A stretch of DNA of 64,000 nucleotides from positions 4,574,501-4,638,500 of the forward strand of contig NZ_CP101416.1 of the NCBI RefSeq assembly GCF_027942295.1, given 5' to 3'. A program made the position numbers and the translations under genes. Numbering within the stretch: position 1 is the first letter of the stretch; each line of letters starts with the position of its first letter. The notes beneath the pieces were generated by a model, which saw nothing but the letters and a program-made list of their open reading frames with translations, was not told the DNA's origin and searched no databases. Positions 10,213 through 19,482 of this stretch are shown here, in pieces. This stretch comes from Pseudanabaena sp. Chao 1811. GTDB taxonomy: Bacteria; Cyanobacteriota; Cyanobacteriia; Pseudanabaenales; Pseudanabaenaceae.

Positions 10213-10743
10213 ATGCAGCGATCAACACAAGAAATTCGCGTTACCAATAAAATTATTGAGTGTGGCAGTGATTTTTGGCAAATCAGCAACGTTGCCCATG
10301 TTAGCGCCCAGCGAATCTATCTGAAAGCCGATAAGCCAAAATATGACATCAATTTGATAACTAATTGCGTGATTGCAGAAATAATTATCATTTTGATTTT
10401 AGTAAACATATACCAGAGCCGAAATATAGTCTTTTTCTTGAGTACACTTATTCCTATAGCTGTAGTTGTTTTTTCAGTCAGAAAAACTAATGAGTTGATG
10501 AAGATGTACGAAATTATCACAAATATGAAGTTATTTGAATTAGTGATTCAGACAAATGCGGGTTCAAAGTCTCTTTTTAGATCTACTGATGAAGAAACTA
10601 TAGATGAGATTAGAAAAGCTATTGGACAAGCAATGAGCGATAGTGGAAATGTTATTAGTCAGGTTTTTAATATTAAAACAATTGATGTAAAGGACAGTAT
10701 AATTAATTTAGAGAATGAAGTAAAGAATCAGAGTATTTATTAA
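10213..10743 (+). CDS. DUF6232-like membrane protein
   Basis: The 176-residue protein begins with a PH-like beta segment (WQISNVAHVSAQRIYL, about 19-34). Two adjacent hydrophobic helices follow at about 50-64 and 70-86, then a second beta segment (ELVIQTNAGSKSLFRSTDEE) and a helix (IDEIRKAIGQAM). This is the organisation of the DUF6232 family, small membrane proteins of unknown role. It is followed 25 bases later by another membrane protein gene on the same strand. The region is AT-rich and lacks HIP1 sites, unlike flanking core genes, which suggests recent acquisition. Confidence 0.5.
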   Translation: MQRSTQEIRVTNKIIECGSDFWQISNVAHVSAQRIYLKADKPKYDINLITNCVIAEIIIILILVNIYQSRNIVFFLSTLIPIAVVVFSVRKTNELMKMYEIITNMKLFELVIQTNAGSKSLFRSTDEETIDEIRKAIGQAMSDSGNVISQVFNIKTIDVKDSIINLENEVKNQSIY

Positions 10744-10768
10744 AATAATACAAGTAACATAAAATCAT

Positions 10769-11395
10769 ATGAGCGATATAAACATAGACTCCGTAAAGGT
10801 AGAAGAAAGTATCATAAACATAAATAAAGATGGTACACAGATTATTACTTGTCAATCAATTCACGGAAAAGGTTGTATGGATAGCAACGCTAGTAACGAT
10901 AGCGATAACAAATCTGATAAATCTCCAGAAAACTGCTCACAACCAATTGAATCCAGCTTGCCAGTCGAAGATTATCAGAAGAAAAAGACAACTACAAATA
11001 GACAAACAGATATACATTCGTATGACAACATGGAGTATCCTAAACCGACAAACAGAGAAAAATTATATGCTAACTCTGAAAGTTCTCAGCGTCTTTTGTA
11101 TCTTTCTGTAGTATATTTAACAATATTTGGTGTGATTATTTTTAGCATAAAGTTTGTTGAAAACTGGTGGATGCTTCCAATTGCAATTTTGGGCAGTGTA
11201 CTTACATTTAGTACTATATTAACTTTTCATGAAATTCAAGAAGGGACTATAGATAATCACACTTTTCTGTCGCTCATGTTTGAGAATTTAAAGCGGCTTA
11301 CAATGATTCAAACACTTATGGACTCTATACTGAGTTTCTCTCAATCTTCTAGCAAATCAAATAGCATTAAAGGTAGACGTACTAGGAAAAAGTAG
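10769..11395 (+). CDS. Hypothetical two-helix membrane protein
   Basis: I do not recognise this 208-residue protein. The first 105 residues are polar and rich in Ser, Asn, Asp and Lys, probably disordered. Two hydrophobic helices follow (about 111-128 and 133-150), then a helical segment and a basic C-terminus (KGRRTRKK). It starts 25 bases after the DUF6232-like gene and probably shares its mRNA. The low-complexity N-terminus plus paired helices suggests a membrane-tethered partner of the upstream protein, but this is inference. Confidence 0.5.
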   Translation: MSDINIDSVKVEESIININKDGTQIITCQSIHGKGCMDSNASNDSDNKSDKSPENCSQPIESSLPVEDYQKKKTTTNRQTDIHSYDNMEYPKPTNREKLYANSESSQRLLYLSVVYLTIFGVIIFSIKFVENWWMLPIAILGSVLTFSTILTFHEIQEGTIDNHTFLSLMFENLKRLTMIQTLMDSILSFSQSSSKSNSIKGRRTRKK

Positions 11396-11484
11396 AAAAA
11401 ATATGCGGGATTTACCTCTGAAATAAATACTAGAAAAAGAAAAAACTGCTATTTAGTGTTGAAAGAGTACATGCTCGTGACCGA

Positions 11485-11645
11485 TGTTTGATGTGGGGAA
11501 TAGGTGCTCGGGTTTTGTGGGTGGTGAGGGGGCGATCGCTGTTTGATGTTGAGATTTAGGCGATCGGTTTTTGGATGCTGAGAAGCGATCACTGTTTGAT
11601 GTAGGGAAGGCGATCGGGTTTTGTGGGTGGTGAGGGGCGATCGCT
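11485..11645 (+). repeat. G-rich imperfect direct repeats with HIP1 sites
   Basis: A unit of roughly 50 bases is repeated. Its core, from CGGGTTTTGTGGGTGG through GAGGGGCGATCGCT, occurs at 11509-11540 and 11615-11645. The preceding part GTTTGATGT-GGGAA occurs before both copies, and a degenerate GTTTGATGT copy lies between them at about 11541-11549. The stretch is strongly G-biased on the plus strand, unlike the AT-rich surroundings. No coding function is apparent. Confidence 0.7.
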
Positions 11646-11685
11646 ATTCAACGACATATCAGATATGCTAGAAATGTGGCTGTAG

Positions 11686-11862
11686 ACTATAAATTTCACC
11701 AAGGCTTATGGTCATCAAGAAACTGAATACGTCCTGAGTAACCCGCACTTAATGCAGCAGATTGGGCAATTCAAGCAGAATTCTAAAAAGTCGAACTCCA
11801 ATCAACCGAATCTTTCTCTCGATTTCGACTACATCCTAAAAAATCCAGAACTAATTACATAA
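11686..11862 (+). pseudogene. Possible decayed small gene (antitoxin-like fragment)
   Basis: An open stretch after a stop at 11683 encodes a peptide with two related motifs, ETEYVLSNPHLMQQI and about 35 residues later FDYILKNPELI, and ends at TAA 11860. The same frame continues after that stop with another plausible helix. The EYVL-NP-LM pattern resembles short antitoxin-type proteins that precede RelE-like toxins in cyanobacteria. No start codon with a ribosome site is visible and no toxin gene follows, so I read it as debris. Confidence is low. Confidence 0.3.
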
Positions 11863-12124
11863 ATTCAATTACTAATCGAAATCCACAAACAGAATCATCA
11901 GGCGCTCAGTCGTATTTCCTGAGGACACCCTGTAAACATACGAATACTTGAGAGAAACTAATAAACCCATTCACAAAAAACTGTTTAATATTCTCAAAGA
12001 AATGTAAAATTGCCATCAGTGGACATTACGAAGAATATATTAAGTAGCTTGGGAACTATATAGGCGATCGCTAATTCCATAAGTTGGTAGGAAATCCTAT
12101 CTTCCCTTTGCTCACATCTCCACC

Positions 12125-12496
12125 ATGAAATCTAAAAAGTTAGTCTGGAAAATTCTAACTGTAATTTACTTGATTGTATTTACATTGATCATCGTGCTTG
12201 CCTATAACCATGCTCTACCAGAATATCTAACCAAGAATGATAAAGCCGGTCATGTATTTCTCTATGGATTAGCGACTTTTGTAGGACAACTGGCAGGAAA
12301 TTGGCGTACCATCAAACTTTGGAACTGGGTACTGCCTTTGTTTCCACTATTATTTGTAGTCTTTACTTTCGTTGAAGAATTGTGTCAATCGCTTTCTCCC
12401 AATCGTACTTTTGATATTGGGGATTTGGTTGCAAGTTTTACGGGTATTGTGATTGGCTATGTTCTAGCGGAAATGCAAAAGCCAAAATCCAACTAG
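12125..12496 (+). CDS. VanZ-like integral membrane protein
   Basis: The 123-residue protein has an N-terminal hydrophobic helix (about 10-27), the block NDKAGHVFLYGLATF, two further helices, and the C-terminal block EELCQSLSPNRTFDIGDLVASFTGIVIGYVL. The D/N-K-x-x-H and Q/E...R-x-x-D-x-x-D pattern is that of VanZ-like proteins. VanZ itself gives low-level teicoplanin resistance, but most homologues in environmental bacteria have unknown membrane or envelope roles. It is monocistronic; a shared hairpin terminator separates it from the convergent gltX. Confidence 0.8.
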   Translation: MKSKKLVWKILTVIYLIVFTLIIVLAYNHALPEYLTKNDKAGHVFLYGLATFVGQLAGNWRTIKLWNWVLPLFPLLFVVFTFVEELCQSLSPNRTFDIGDLVASFTGIVIGYVLAEMQKPKSN

Positions 12497-12515
12497 AGTA
12501 TTGGTGCTCCAGCAG

Positions 12516-12560
12516 GCAAGAAGTGAATGGCGGCGCTTTGCGCCGCTATTCACTTCTTGC
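12516..12560. terminator. Bidirectional hairpin between VanZ-like gene and gltX
   Basis: A 20-bp stem (12516-12535 with 12541-12560, one G-T wobble) and a five-base loop lies between two convergent stops. No long T run is present, but its size and position suit termination on both strands. Confidence 0.65.
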
Positions 12561-12561
12561 T

Positions 12562-13998
12562 TTATGCAGTTAATGCTCTTTGCAAACGAGGTAAGGCTAA
12601 GCCTTTGCGGTGGAGCAGAACAAAGGTTGGGAGGATTTCAGGTCCATGCAGATCGCCTGTGAGAGCAGCTCGTAATGGCTTCATCACTGCACCTTTTTTC
12701 ACACCCTGAGACTTCATGACTTTTTTCAGGACTTCGCCTGCACTATCGACATCTAGTTCCGCAGTTTCCTTAAGAGCATCAATTAGTGCTGTGATAATAC
12801 CTGAAATCGACTCACCTTGCAGAGTTGCTTTTGCCTCTTCGGTGTAGTCCTCAAATTCGTTGAAGAAGAACTTACTAATCGTAGCAGCATCAGTCAATAG
12901 AGTTAAACTTGGCGCAATTAATTTGGTCAAGTCCAGCAACCATTGGCGATCAACAGATTCCAGATCATAGCCAGCTTCTTTGAGAAAGGGCGTAAGGCGA
13001 TCGCAAACATCTTCAATCGGCAAAGAATGTAGATATTGGCTATTAATCCAATTCAATTTATCCCAATCAAATTTTGCCCCTGCCTTATTGACGCGATCAA
13101 AGCTGAAGATTTGAGAAGCTTCTTGCAATGTGAATAGCTCTTTGCCATCGCTAGGCGACCAACCCAAGAGTGCCATATAGTTGTTAAAGGCTTCAGGAAT
13201 ATAGCCCATATTCCGAAATTCCCAAACAGAAGTTGCACCATCCCGTTTAGAAATTTTGGCACCCTGCTGATTGAGGATTAATGGTGTGTGTCCAAACTGA
13301 GGAGGGGTTGCACCTAAAGCTTCATAAATCAGGATTTGCTTAGCAGTATTCGCAATATGATCTTCACCACGAATGACTTGGGTGATCTGCATGTCAATAT
13401 CATCTACAACCACCGCAAAGTTATACAGAGGTAAGCCAATATTGCCTTGCTCATCGACACGGGCAATGACCATATCACCACCGAGGTCACTGCTACTCCA
13501 AGACACCGTGCCGCGTACTAGATCATTCCATGCGATCGTGCGTGGTTCTTCGATGATGAAGCGAACTACAGGACGACGACCTTCAGCTTCAAAGGCTTGA
13601 CGTTGCTCATCGGTAAGATGGCGATGGCGATTGTCGTAACGGGGGGCTTGTTTATTGGCTTTTTGGGCTTCGCGCATTGCCTCTAACTCAGCTTCAGTAC
13701 AGTAGCAAAAGTAGGCTTTCTTTTCAGCGAGGAGTTTTTGCACTGACGCAATATAGCGATCGCTACGTTGGGTTTGAAAAAACGGTCCTTCGTCAAAATT
13801 GATCCCAAGCCAAGCCAAGCCCTCCAGAATATTTTGGGTGTACTCATCCTTAGATCTTTCGTGATCGGTATCTTCGATTCTGAGGATAAATGTTCCCTCG
13901 TTATGACGGGCATACAGCCAATTAAATACAGCCGTGCGGGCAGTGCCGATATGTAAGTTACCCGTTGGACTTGGTGCAATACGAACTCGAACAGACAT
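12562..13998 (-). CDS. gltX: Glutamyl-tRNA synthetase
   Basis: This class I aminoacyl-tRNA synthetase charges tRNA-Glu and also supplies glutamyl-tRNA for 5-aminolevulinate, the precursor of chlorophyll and bilins. In most cyanobacteria it additionally mischarges tRNA-Gln. The class I HIGH-type motif is LHIGT at 15-19, and the KMSKS-type loop is KISKR at 248-252. Residues 98-103 (CYCTEA) are in the usual zinc-domain position but only part of a cysteine set is visible. The 478-residue length is normal. The C-terminal anticodon-binding domain is intact (LRAALTGDLHGPEI). Start ATG 13998 gives MSVRVRIAPSPTGNLHIG, the expected beginning. Confidence 0.97.
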   Translation of the reverse strand: MSVRVRIAPSPTGNLHIGTARTAVFNWLYARHNEGTFILRIEDTDHERSKDEYTQNILEGLAWLGINFDEGPFFQTQRSDRYIASVQKLLAEKKAYFCYCTEAELEAMREAQKANKQAPRYDNRHRHLTDEQRQAFEAEGRRPVVRFIIEEPRTIAWNDLVRGTVSWSSSDLGGDMVIARVDEQGNIGLPLYNFAVVVDDIDMQITQVIRGEDHIANTAKQILIYEALGATPPQFGHTPLILNQQGAKISKRDGATSVWEFRNMGYIPEAFNNYMALLGWSPSDGKELFTLQEASQIFSFDRVNKAGAKFDWDKLNWINSQYLHSLPIEDVCDRLTPFLKEAGYDLESVDRQWLLDLTKLIAPSLTLLTDAATISKFFFNEFEDYTEEAKATLQGESISGIITALIDALKETAELDVDSAGEVLKKVMKSQGVKKGAVMKPLRAALTGDLHGPEILPTFVLLHRKGLALPRLQRALTA

Positions 13999-14094
13999 GA
14001 ATTTGTAAACGTTATAAAATCCGATTATCCTTCATATCACGTTACTGTGTCGAAGAAAACTGTTATAAGCCCCAAAGACGAGACCTCGTCAGTT

Positions 14095-14212
14095 AACGTC
14101 AGTTCGGGTGAAGCTGGCAAATTTTAAGCTCAAAAGTAAAAGCCTTGCTAAGCAAGGCTTTTACTTTTGTTTTTTGAGAGAGGGTTGGCGTAGCCAACCC
14201 TCTCTCAAAAAA
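14095..14212. repeat. Double-hairpin repeat element, copy 1
   Basis: Two perfect hairpins lie side by side: 14132-14168 (18-bp arms) and 14170-14212 (20-bp arms, loop GTA, core GAGAGAGGGTTGGC). The stretch 14138-14212 matches 44313-44386 almost throughout and 63241-63275 in degenerate form. Its left side begins with AACGTCAGTTCGG at 14095-14107, one base different from the terminal repeat of the IS at 25132. It lies between gltX and the GH57 gene, both on the minus strand, so it may also terminate the upstream gene's transcript or form the leader of gltX. Confidence 0.7.
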
Positions 14213-14230
14213 CGTCTGCGTTCAGTTAGA

Positions 14231-16900
14231 TCAAGCGTGAAGCCATGCTTCTGTGGCAATTCCTAATTTGCTAGCGGTATCAATCAACTGATGTAGCTCT
14301 AAATTAGAAATACCTTCGCAGAGATTAATCTCAATGTGGATGGGTTGTTTTTCAACGGATTCTAAATCGAGAATCTGTCTAGCGAGGACACATTGAGGAG
14401 CAATCCTTTTGAATAGATAATTCAAAAAGGCTTCCTGCGAGAGATTGAGATTGAGTTTCAGATTAAGGCGATCGCTAATCGCTAGGGCTTCCTCAATTTG
14501 ATTGAGGTGATCAAATAATGCCTTCTCATGGAGATCCTGAATCTTAGAAAGTTCCTGAATCTGTCTCAAAATATATTTTTCGAGAATCTTGGCATCTTCT
14601 ACATGGGTAAACTTACAGCCGAGATTAATTGCCTCGATCGCGACGGCATCTAGTCCCACATTCGGTAATGATGTTCCTGTTTCTAGTTTCTTTAGTTCCT
14701 CCGTAAGACGATTGTTGAGAACGATATCGGCGGCTACTTGCAGTTCAGGTGGTACGGGTAAATCGTCACGACGGAAGGAAATTAATATTCCGTAATTATC
14801 GCGATATACCTGCTCGTATAGCTGATCGAGTCGAGTCAATGTCTCATCAGCAAGCATTTGTAGAATCCGATGGCGTTCTTCAGCAAATAGATGATGCAGG
14901 CTGAACTGCTCACCGCTAAAGGTACTCGCCATTGCCAAGATCACCGCCGCAGTATTCGCTTGTTTGAGAGTTTTAAAGAGAGTTGCTTTAATCTCTTCAT
15001 ATTCTCGTCGTCCCGTGAAGGGCTGAATGCAGCAATGGAAGTCATCGCCACCAAGGTGAAGTACCGCAAAAATATAACTAACTGACTCTTGGGTAATCCG
15101 CGAAGTTAAGTGAATCTGCCCGATCGCTAAAGACATCGAGCCAATTCTTTGCAGTTGATAGTCCTGCTGCTGAATTTGGTAGCAATAGATTTGTTGCGAT
15201 CGCCCATAATTTCCCAGAGTCGAACTAAGGGCATATTGAGCCGCCACTTGAGCAAGGCTAATGCGATTGGTAATTACCTGTTTGCGATAAACGCCTTCGC
15301 CATCTTTAAACTCAGTGAGGTTACTTGGAGCCTTTGCCATGCGATGAATAAATTCATCCTCTAGCAGCACTCCCGCTACATCGGCGGCTAGCTCGATCGC
15401 TCTAGCGGCATAGCGCAAAATCTGCACAGTTTCAGGACGCGACAATTCCTCAAAGAACCAACCGCAACTGGTAAACATCAGCAGGGCATGGCGCTGCATT
15501 TCCAACAAGCGCAAAGCATCAATCCTCTGTGCCGATGAAGTAACCTTAGTACCACATTGCTGCTCAAAGAACTTTTCTAAAATTGGCGAAAGATCAGGAA
15601 TGTTATCGCGCAATGAATATTGCAACACTTCGATATAGTGATCGCGAGCTTCCCAAGGATCATTAAAATATTTGCGTCCGATATCTACATAAACCGTCGC
15701 AAGGCGATCTCGTAGCCAGTTAAGACTATCGCGCAAAGGTCGCCGCCAGAGTTGCTGATAGCCCGATCCTTCACCGCCACAGGTACAGCCACCCTGCCAG
15801 CGATCGACTCCGTGGGCGCAACTCCAAGCAGTCACAGATTTTAACTCTGCTTCGTAGGTGGGTGGGAATAGGCTCAAATAATGGGCGTAATTAGTTACTG
15901 TCCAGCCACGCTTAGGAAATTCCTCCACAAAGGCATAGGAGAGCGTCTTCTCGGTGAAATGCTTGTGATGTCCGAAGGTTTCGCCATCGGTTGCCACAGA
16001 AACCATTTGATGCGGACGATTATCATTTCTGACGGCTTGACTGAGACGTTTAGCAAAATTGTGGGAACTACCTAAGAGATCACCAAAGCCCATGTCGCGG
16101 GAAATCGGCCCATCATAGAAAAATACATCGATATAAGCATCAGTATCGGGTGGCAAATGGAACTGCCCAAGTTCCGATACATTCCCCTTCGTATTGCTAT
16201 GGCGACGTAAGTAGCAACGGTAGGGACGATTAGGGTCAATCTGTGCGCCACCTACTTCTTCCCATGCAGGATTGGGATTGTCTTTGGTGGGCATGGGACG
16301 ACAGCGCTGTGCCTGCGAAGGAGCCAGCACAATAAACTTGATCCCCTCTAGTACCAGAGCCTCAAGGGTTTCATAGTCAACGGCAGTTTCCGCTAGCCAC
16401 ATTCCTTCAGGATCTCGCCCAAAGCGGGATTTGAAGTCTGCTTTACCCCAGCGAATTTGGGTCAACTTGTCGCGCCAATTGGCTAGGGGCAAAATGATGT
16501 GGTTATATACCTGTGCGATCGCATTGCCATGACCATTAAGGCGATCAGCACTGCGTTTATCGGCATCGAGAATCGCTTGATAGGTATCGCGATCGTGAAA
16601 TTCCATCCATGAGAGCAGCGTTGGCCCCATGTTGAAACTCATGTACTCATAGTTATTGACAATCTTGACGATTTTGCCATCATGACGCTCGATCCGTGAG
16701 AATGCATTGGGACGATAGCATTCATGGTGAATCCGCGCATTCCAGTCATGAAAGGGAGCCGCGCTTTCTTGCCGCTCGATCGCATTGAGGTAAGGATTTT
16801 CACGCGGAGGCTGGTAAAAGTGACCGTGAATTGTAATATAAATTCCCGAATCAGTCGGACGCTGGACATCAGGCGAAGAAACAGAAGCAGCAACAGTCAC
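14231..16900 (-). CDS. Glycoside hydrolase family 57-like protein with DUF3536
   Basis: This 889-residue protein begins with IYITIHGHFYQPPRENPYL, the N-terminal block of GH57-type enzymes that carry a C-terminal DUF3536 domain. GH57 enzymes act on alpha-glucans through a distorted TIM barrel with a catalytic Glu and Asp. Here WLAETAVDYETLEAL (about 187-201) is the likely nucleophile region and SVATDGETFGHHKHFTE (about 315-331) the acid/base region. A Cys-rich block CAHGVDRWQGGCTCGGEG follows (about 369-386). The specific substrate is unknown; glycogen metabolism is the usual guess. It is monocistronic, with the double-hairpin repeat just downstream. Confidence 0.85.
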   Translation of the reverse strand: MTVAASVSSPDVQRPTDSGIYITIHGHFYQPPRENPYLNAIERQESAAPFHDWNARIHHECYRPNAFSRIERHDGKIVKIVNNYEYMSFNMGPTLLSWMEFHDRDTYQAILDADKRSADRLNGHGNAIAQVYNHIILPLANWRDKLTQIRWGKADFKSRFGRDPEGMWLAETAVDYETLEALVLEGIKFIVLAPSQAQRCRPMPTKDNPNPAWEEVGGAQIDPNRPYRCYLRRHSNTKGNVSELGQFHLPPDTDAYIDVFFYDGPISRDMGFGDLLGSSHNFAKRLSQAVRNDNRPHQMVSVATDGETFGHHKHFTEKTLSYAFVEEFPKRGWTVTNYAHYLSLFPPTYEAELKSVTAWSCAHGVDRWQGGCTCGGEGSGYQQLWRRPLRDSLNWLRDRLATVYVDIGRKYFNDPWEARDHYIEVLQYSLRDNIPDLSPILEKFFEQQCGTKVTSSAQRIDALRLLEMQRHALLMFTSCGWFFEELSRPETVQILRYAARAIELAADVAGVLLEDEFIHRMAKAPSNLTEFKDGEGVYRKQVITNRISLAQVAAQYALSSTLGNYGRSQQIYCYQIQQQDYQLQRIGSMSLAIGQIHLTSRITQESVSYIFAVLHLGGDDFHCCIQPFTGRREYEEIKATLFKTLKQANTAAVILAMASTFSGEQFSLHHLFAEERHRILQMLADETLTRLDQLYEQVYRDNYGILISFRRDDLPVPPELQVAADIVLNNRLTEELKKLETGTSLPNVGLDAVAIEAINLGCKFTHVEDAKILEKYILRQIQELSKIQDLHEKALFDHLNQIEEALAISDRLNLKLNLNLSQEAFLNYLFKRIAPQCVLARQILDLESVEKQPIHIEINLCEGISNLELHQLIDTASKLGIATEAWLHA

Positions 16901-17096
16901 GCAAATCTTCCCTTATAAGGCAAACGATATATCTTTTTTATCTTGGCAGATATTCCCATTGGTTCGCAAGCAAATACAGAAAACTAAATAGAGGAGTGTC
17001 AACTATTTTCACGGGGATCGCGATATGGCTTAGTCTTTAGGCGAAACATTTGTGTCATAGTTTTGTAACTACCATTAGGCTACAAGGTAAGCGACT

Positions 17097-17963
17097 ATGC
17101 TCGGGAGCGTCTTAGGGACAACCAAAATTTTAGGAGTGATGGGGTTTCCCGTCAGCCACAGTCTTTCACCTGTAATGCACAATGCAGCGATCGCATCAAT
17201 GGGACTGGATTATGTATATGTACCATTCCCGATCCCTGTTGATGATCTGCCTGCGGCGATCGCAGGACTAAAAGCAATTCAATCAGTCCAAGGATTTAAC
17301 CTCACAATTCCCCACAAGGTTGAAGTAATCCCCTTGCTTGATGAAGTCTTACCGATCGCCCAATCCGTTGGCGCAGTCAATACAGTTAAGCGGATTGGCG
17401 ATCGTTGGGTTGGCACAAATACTGATGTGGCTGGCTTCCTAGAACCTCTTAAGCAAATTAACTGTGATTGGTCACAAATGCCCGCCGTGATCCTTGGTAG
17501 TGGTGGTGCAGCGAAGGCAGTCGTGGCAGCTTGTTTAGAACTTGGTTGCCCCGTAATCCATGTGCTAGGACGCGATCCTAAAAAGCTCAAAAAATTTCAC
17601 GGCACAATGACCAGTCAACTGCGCGATTACAATCTGCGGGTACATCCTTGGGCATCTCTTCCCCATTTACTAGAAGTAGCAGGCATCGTGATCAATGCTA
17701 CGCCTATCGGAATGGCGCATGATCCACATACACCAATTTCCGAAGCAGAGATGGCAATCTTACCTAACCATGCGATCGCCTATGACCTGATTTATACTCC
17801 TCGCCCTACCAAATTTTTACAGATTGCTGAGGCAAGGGGCATAAAAGCGATCGATGGTTTAGAAATGCTAATTAATCAGGGAGCGATCGCCCTTGAATGG
17901 TGGCTTGATCAACCAGTTCCTATTCAAATCATGCGTCAAGCACTAATTCATCATCTAACTTAA
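17097..17963 (+). CDS. aroE: Shikimate dehydrogenase
   Basis: AroE reduces 3-dehydroshikimate to shikimate with NADPH in the pathway to aromatic amino acids. Residues 14-32 contain the substrate block GFPVSHSLSPVMHNAA. The catalytic lysine is K74 in NLTIPHK and the partner aspartate D110 in GTNTDVAGF. The NADP-binding loop is GSGGAAKAV (about 138-146), and NATPIGM lies at about 201-207. The length of 288 residues is normal. The start ATG 17097 gives MLGSVLGTTKILGVMGFPVSHS; the in-frame N-terminus is a little longer than the minimal family start but well placed. It is divergent from the GH57 gene across about 200 bases. Confidence 0.95.
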   Translation: MLGSVLGTTKILGVMGFPVSHSLSPVMHNAAIASMGLDYVYVPFPIPVDDLPAAIAGLKAIQSVQGFNLTIPHKVEVIPLLDEVLPIAQSVGAVNTVKRIGDRWVGTNTDVAGFLEPLKQINCDWSQMPAVILGSGGAAKAVVAACLELGCPVIHVLGRDPKKLKKFHGTMTSQLRDYNLRVHPWASLPHLLEVAGIVINATPIGMAHDPHTPISEAEMAILPNHAIAYDLIYTPRPTKFLQIAEARGIKAIDGLEMLINQGAIALEWWLDQPVPIQIMRQALIHHLT

Positions 17964-18511
17964 TTTTTCAAGTAGTTTCAAATGATTTGTGAGAATATGC
18001 CTCAACGCAACAAATTTTCATAAATCATTTAGTCCCACAAGTAAAGAAGGGGTATCAGAGTGAGATTTACATGGATAAAAGATTTTGCGAAATCACTTTA
18101 GTGATATTTGTATTATTTTTTAGGTGCGTTGATTACAAGAGAACCTGAAGAATTATCTCAAACAATTATTCATCAAAGTGCTTTAAGAATCTATGTTGTA
18201 GATCTTTAAAGTGTTTTAACAACTAACAAATATAACTTTTATATAACTTTTGTATTACTTTGCGGACAAGAAATTTAAATTAGGCAGTGCTATATTGACG
18301 CTTATTCAAATAAAACCTAATTTACGATTTTTTTAGCTCTAATCTAATATCTTTGTGTAAATTATATCTAGCAATACCATGTAAACCTAAATTATTGCTT
18401 AAGACATAGGATATTAGAGAATTACAAGGAAATTAGAGACATACTCTCAAAATATAGCTAAGACTTTCTAATTTAAGGTTTCTATAAAAATAAGCAAAGG
18501 AATTACTAGTC
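17964..18511 (+). other. AT-rich intergenic region upstream of the exported protein gene
   Basis: This 548-base stretch contains no clear gene. A 30-codon open frame around 18120-18210 ends LRIYVVDL and may be debris. The rest is AT-rich, repetitive in ATAACTTT and CTAA motifs, and probably a long promoter and leader for the gene at 18512, whose ribosome site AAAGGAA is visible at about 18497-18503. Confidence 0.4.
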
Positions 18512-19279
18512 ATGAATAACACTAAGTTATTTGTATCAACAGTTGGTTTGTTTACTATTTCCCTCTCAGCGATCGCTAAGCCTGCTGAAGCTGCCTACCT
18601 GACTTATTTTGGTCAGGATCTAGGACAAGGTGAAAGTGTTAGACTTAGTTCTACTCCAAATTCCAATGCTGCCAGAAACAATTTCTTCTCAAATTTGGTT
18701 GGCGTTGGTACAGAAACATTTGAATCCCAAACTACTGGAGCCTCTGCGCCAATTGCTGTTGCCTTCGGATCTGATACTGCAACTATCACTGGTAATGGCA
18801 ACATTAGGTCAGTCGCCTCTGGAACAAATGGTGCTGGTCGCTACCCAATTTCTGGCAACAAATTCTACGAGGTTTCAGGACCTTTTACCCTTACCTTTAA
18901 CACAGCTCAAGCTGCCTTCGGTTTCTATGGAGTTGATATCGGTGACTTCAATGGTCAAGTTACATTGAACTTCACAAAAGCAGGCGGTGGAAATCAACTA
19001 TTTACCGTTCCGAATACCGCAACTCTAGGTGGTGGTGTGCTCTACTTTGGTGTAATTGGCACAGATCCTAGCGATCAATTTACCTCGGTCACATTTGGTA
19101 ATACATCTGGTGGTACTGATGTCTTCGCATTTGATAATTTCAGTATCGGTAGACAAGAACAAATTCGTCGTCCTGTACCCGTTCCCGGTTTTATCGCAGG
19201 TATTGCCTTAGCCGCAGGTGTTTTGGGTGGCAAGCAACTCAGAAAGCGTAAGAATCAAGTTCACCAAATTCAAGCATAG
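18512..19279 (+). CDS. Exported protein with PEP-CTERM-like sorting tail
   Basis: The 255-residue protein starts with a signal peptide (basic MNNTK, hydrophobic to about 20, cleavage near AEA-AY at 26-29). The mature part is rich in Gly, Thr, Ser, Asn and Phe with alternating beta pattern. The C-terminus has PVPVPGFIAGIALAAGVLGGKQLRKRK: a Pro-rich motif, a hydrophobic helix and a basic tail. That tripartite arrangement is typical of the cyanobacterial variants of PEP-CTERM signals, processed by exosortase-type enzymes and linked to surface or matrix export. The body contains FYGVDIGDF and TDVFAFDNFSIG, blocks seen in this class. The actual function is unknown. Confidence 0.75.
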   Translation: MNNTKLFVSTVGLFTISLSAIAKPAEAAYLTYFGQDLGQGESVRLSSTPNSNAARNNFFSNLVGVGTETFESQTTGASAPIAVAFGSDTATITGNGNIRSVASGTNGAGRYPISGNKFYEVSGPFTLTFNTAQAAFGFYGVDIGDFNGQVTLNFTKAGGGNQLFTVPNTATLGGGVLYFGVIGTDPSDQFTSVTFGNTSGGTDVFAFDNFSIGRQEQIRRPVPVPGFIAGIALAAGVLGGKQLRKRKNQVHQIQA

Positions 19280-19336
19280 TTAACTTTTGGGTCTTGTCCT
19301 TAAATAAAAGATGGACTGCTTTGCAGTCAATTACCT

Positions 19337-19377
19337 AGAGGGTTGTGTCCCTGCCGAAGGCAGGGACACAACCCTCT
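19337..19377. terminator. Perfect 19-bp hairpin after exported protein gene
   Basis: The arms 19337-19355 and 19359-19377 (AGAGGGTTGTGTCCCTGCC and its complement) enclose the loop GAA. It lies 58 bases after the stop of the exported protein gene. The AGAGGGTT start resembles the GAGAGAGGGTT arm of the double-hairpin repeats. Confidence 0.55.
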
Positions 19378-19435
19378 TTACATCTCTTGCTTGAAAAGGG
19401 CTATATATAGCTGCCGTTGTTTTGGTTAGAACAAT

Positions 19436-19476
19436 AAGAAGAGAAAGGCGGCGCGAAGCGCCGCCTTTCTCTTCTT
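19436..19476. terminator. Perfect 19-bp hairpin between convergent genes
   Basis: The arms 19436-19454 and 19458-19476 (AAGAAGAGAAAGGCGGCGC and its complement) enclose GAA. It lies six bases from the stop of the minus-strand protease gene and probably terminates transcription from both sides. Confidence 0.65.
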
Positions 19477-19482
19477 ATGAGA

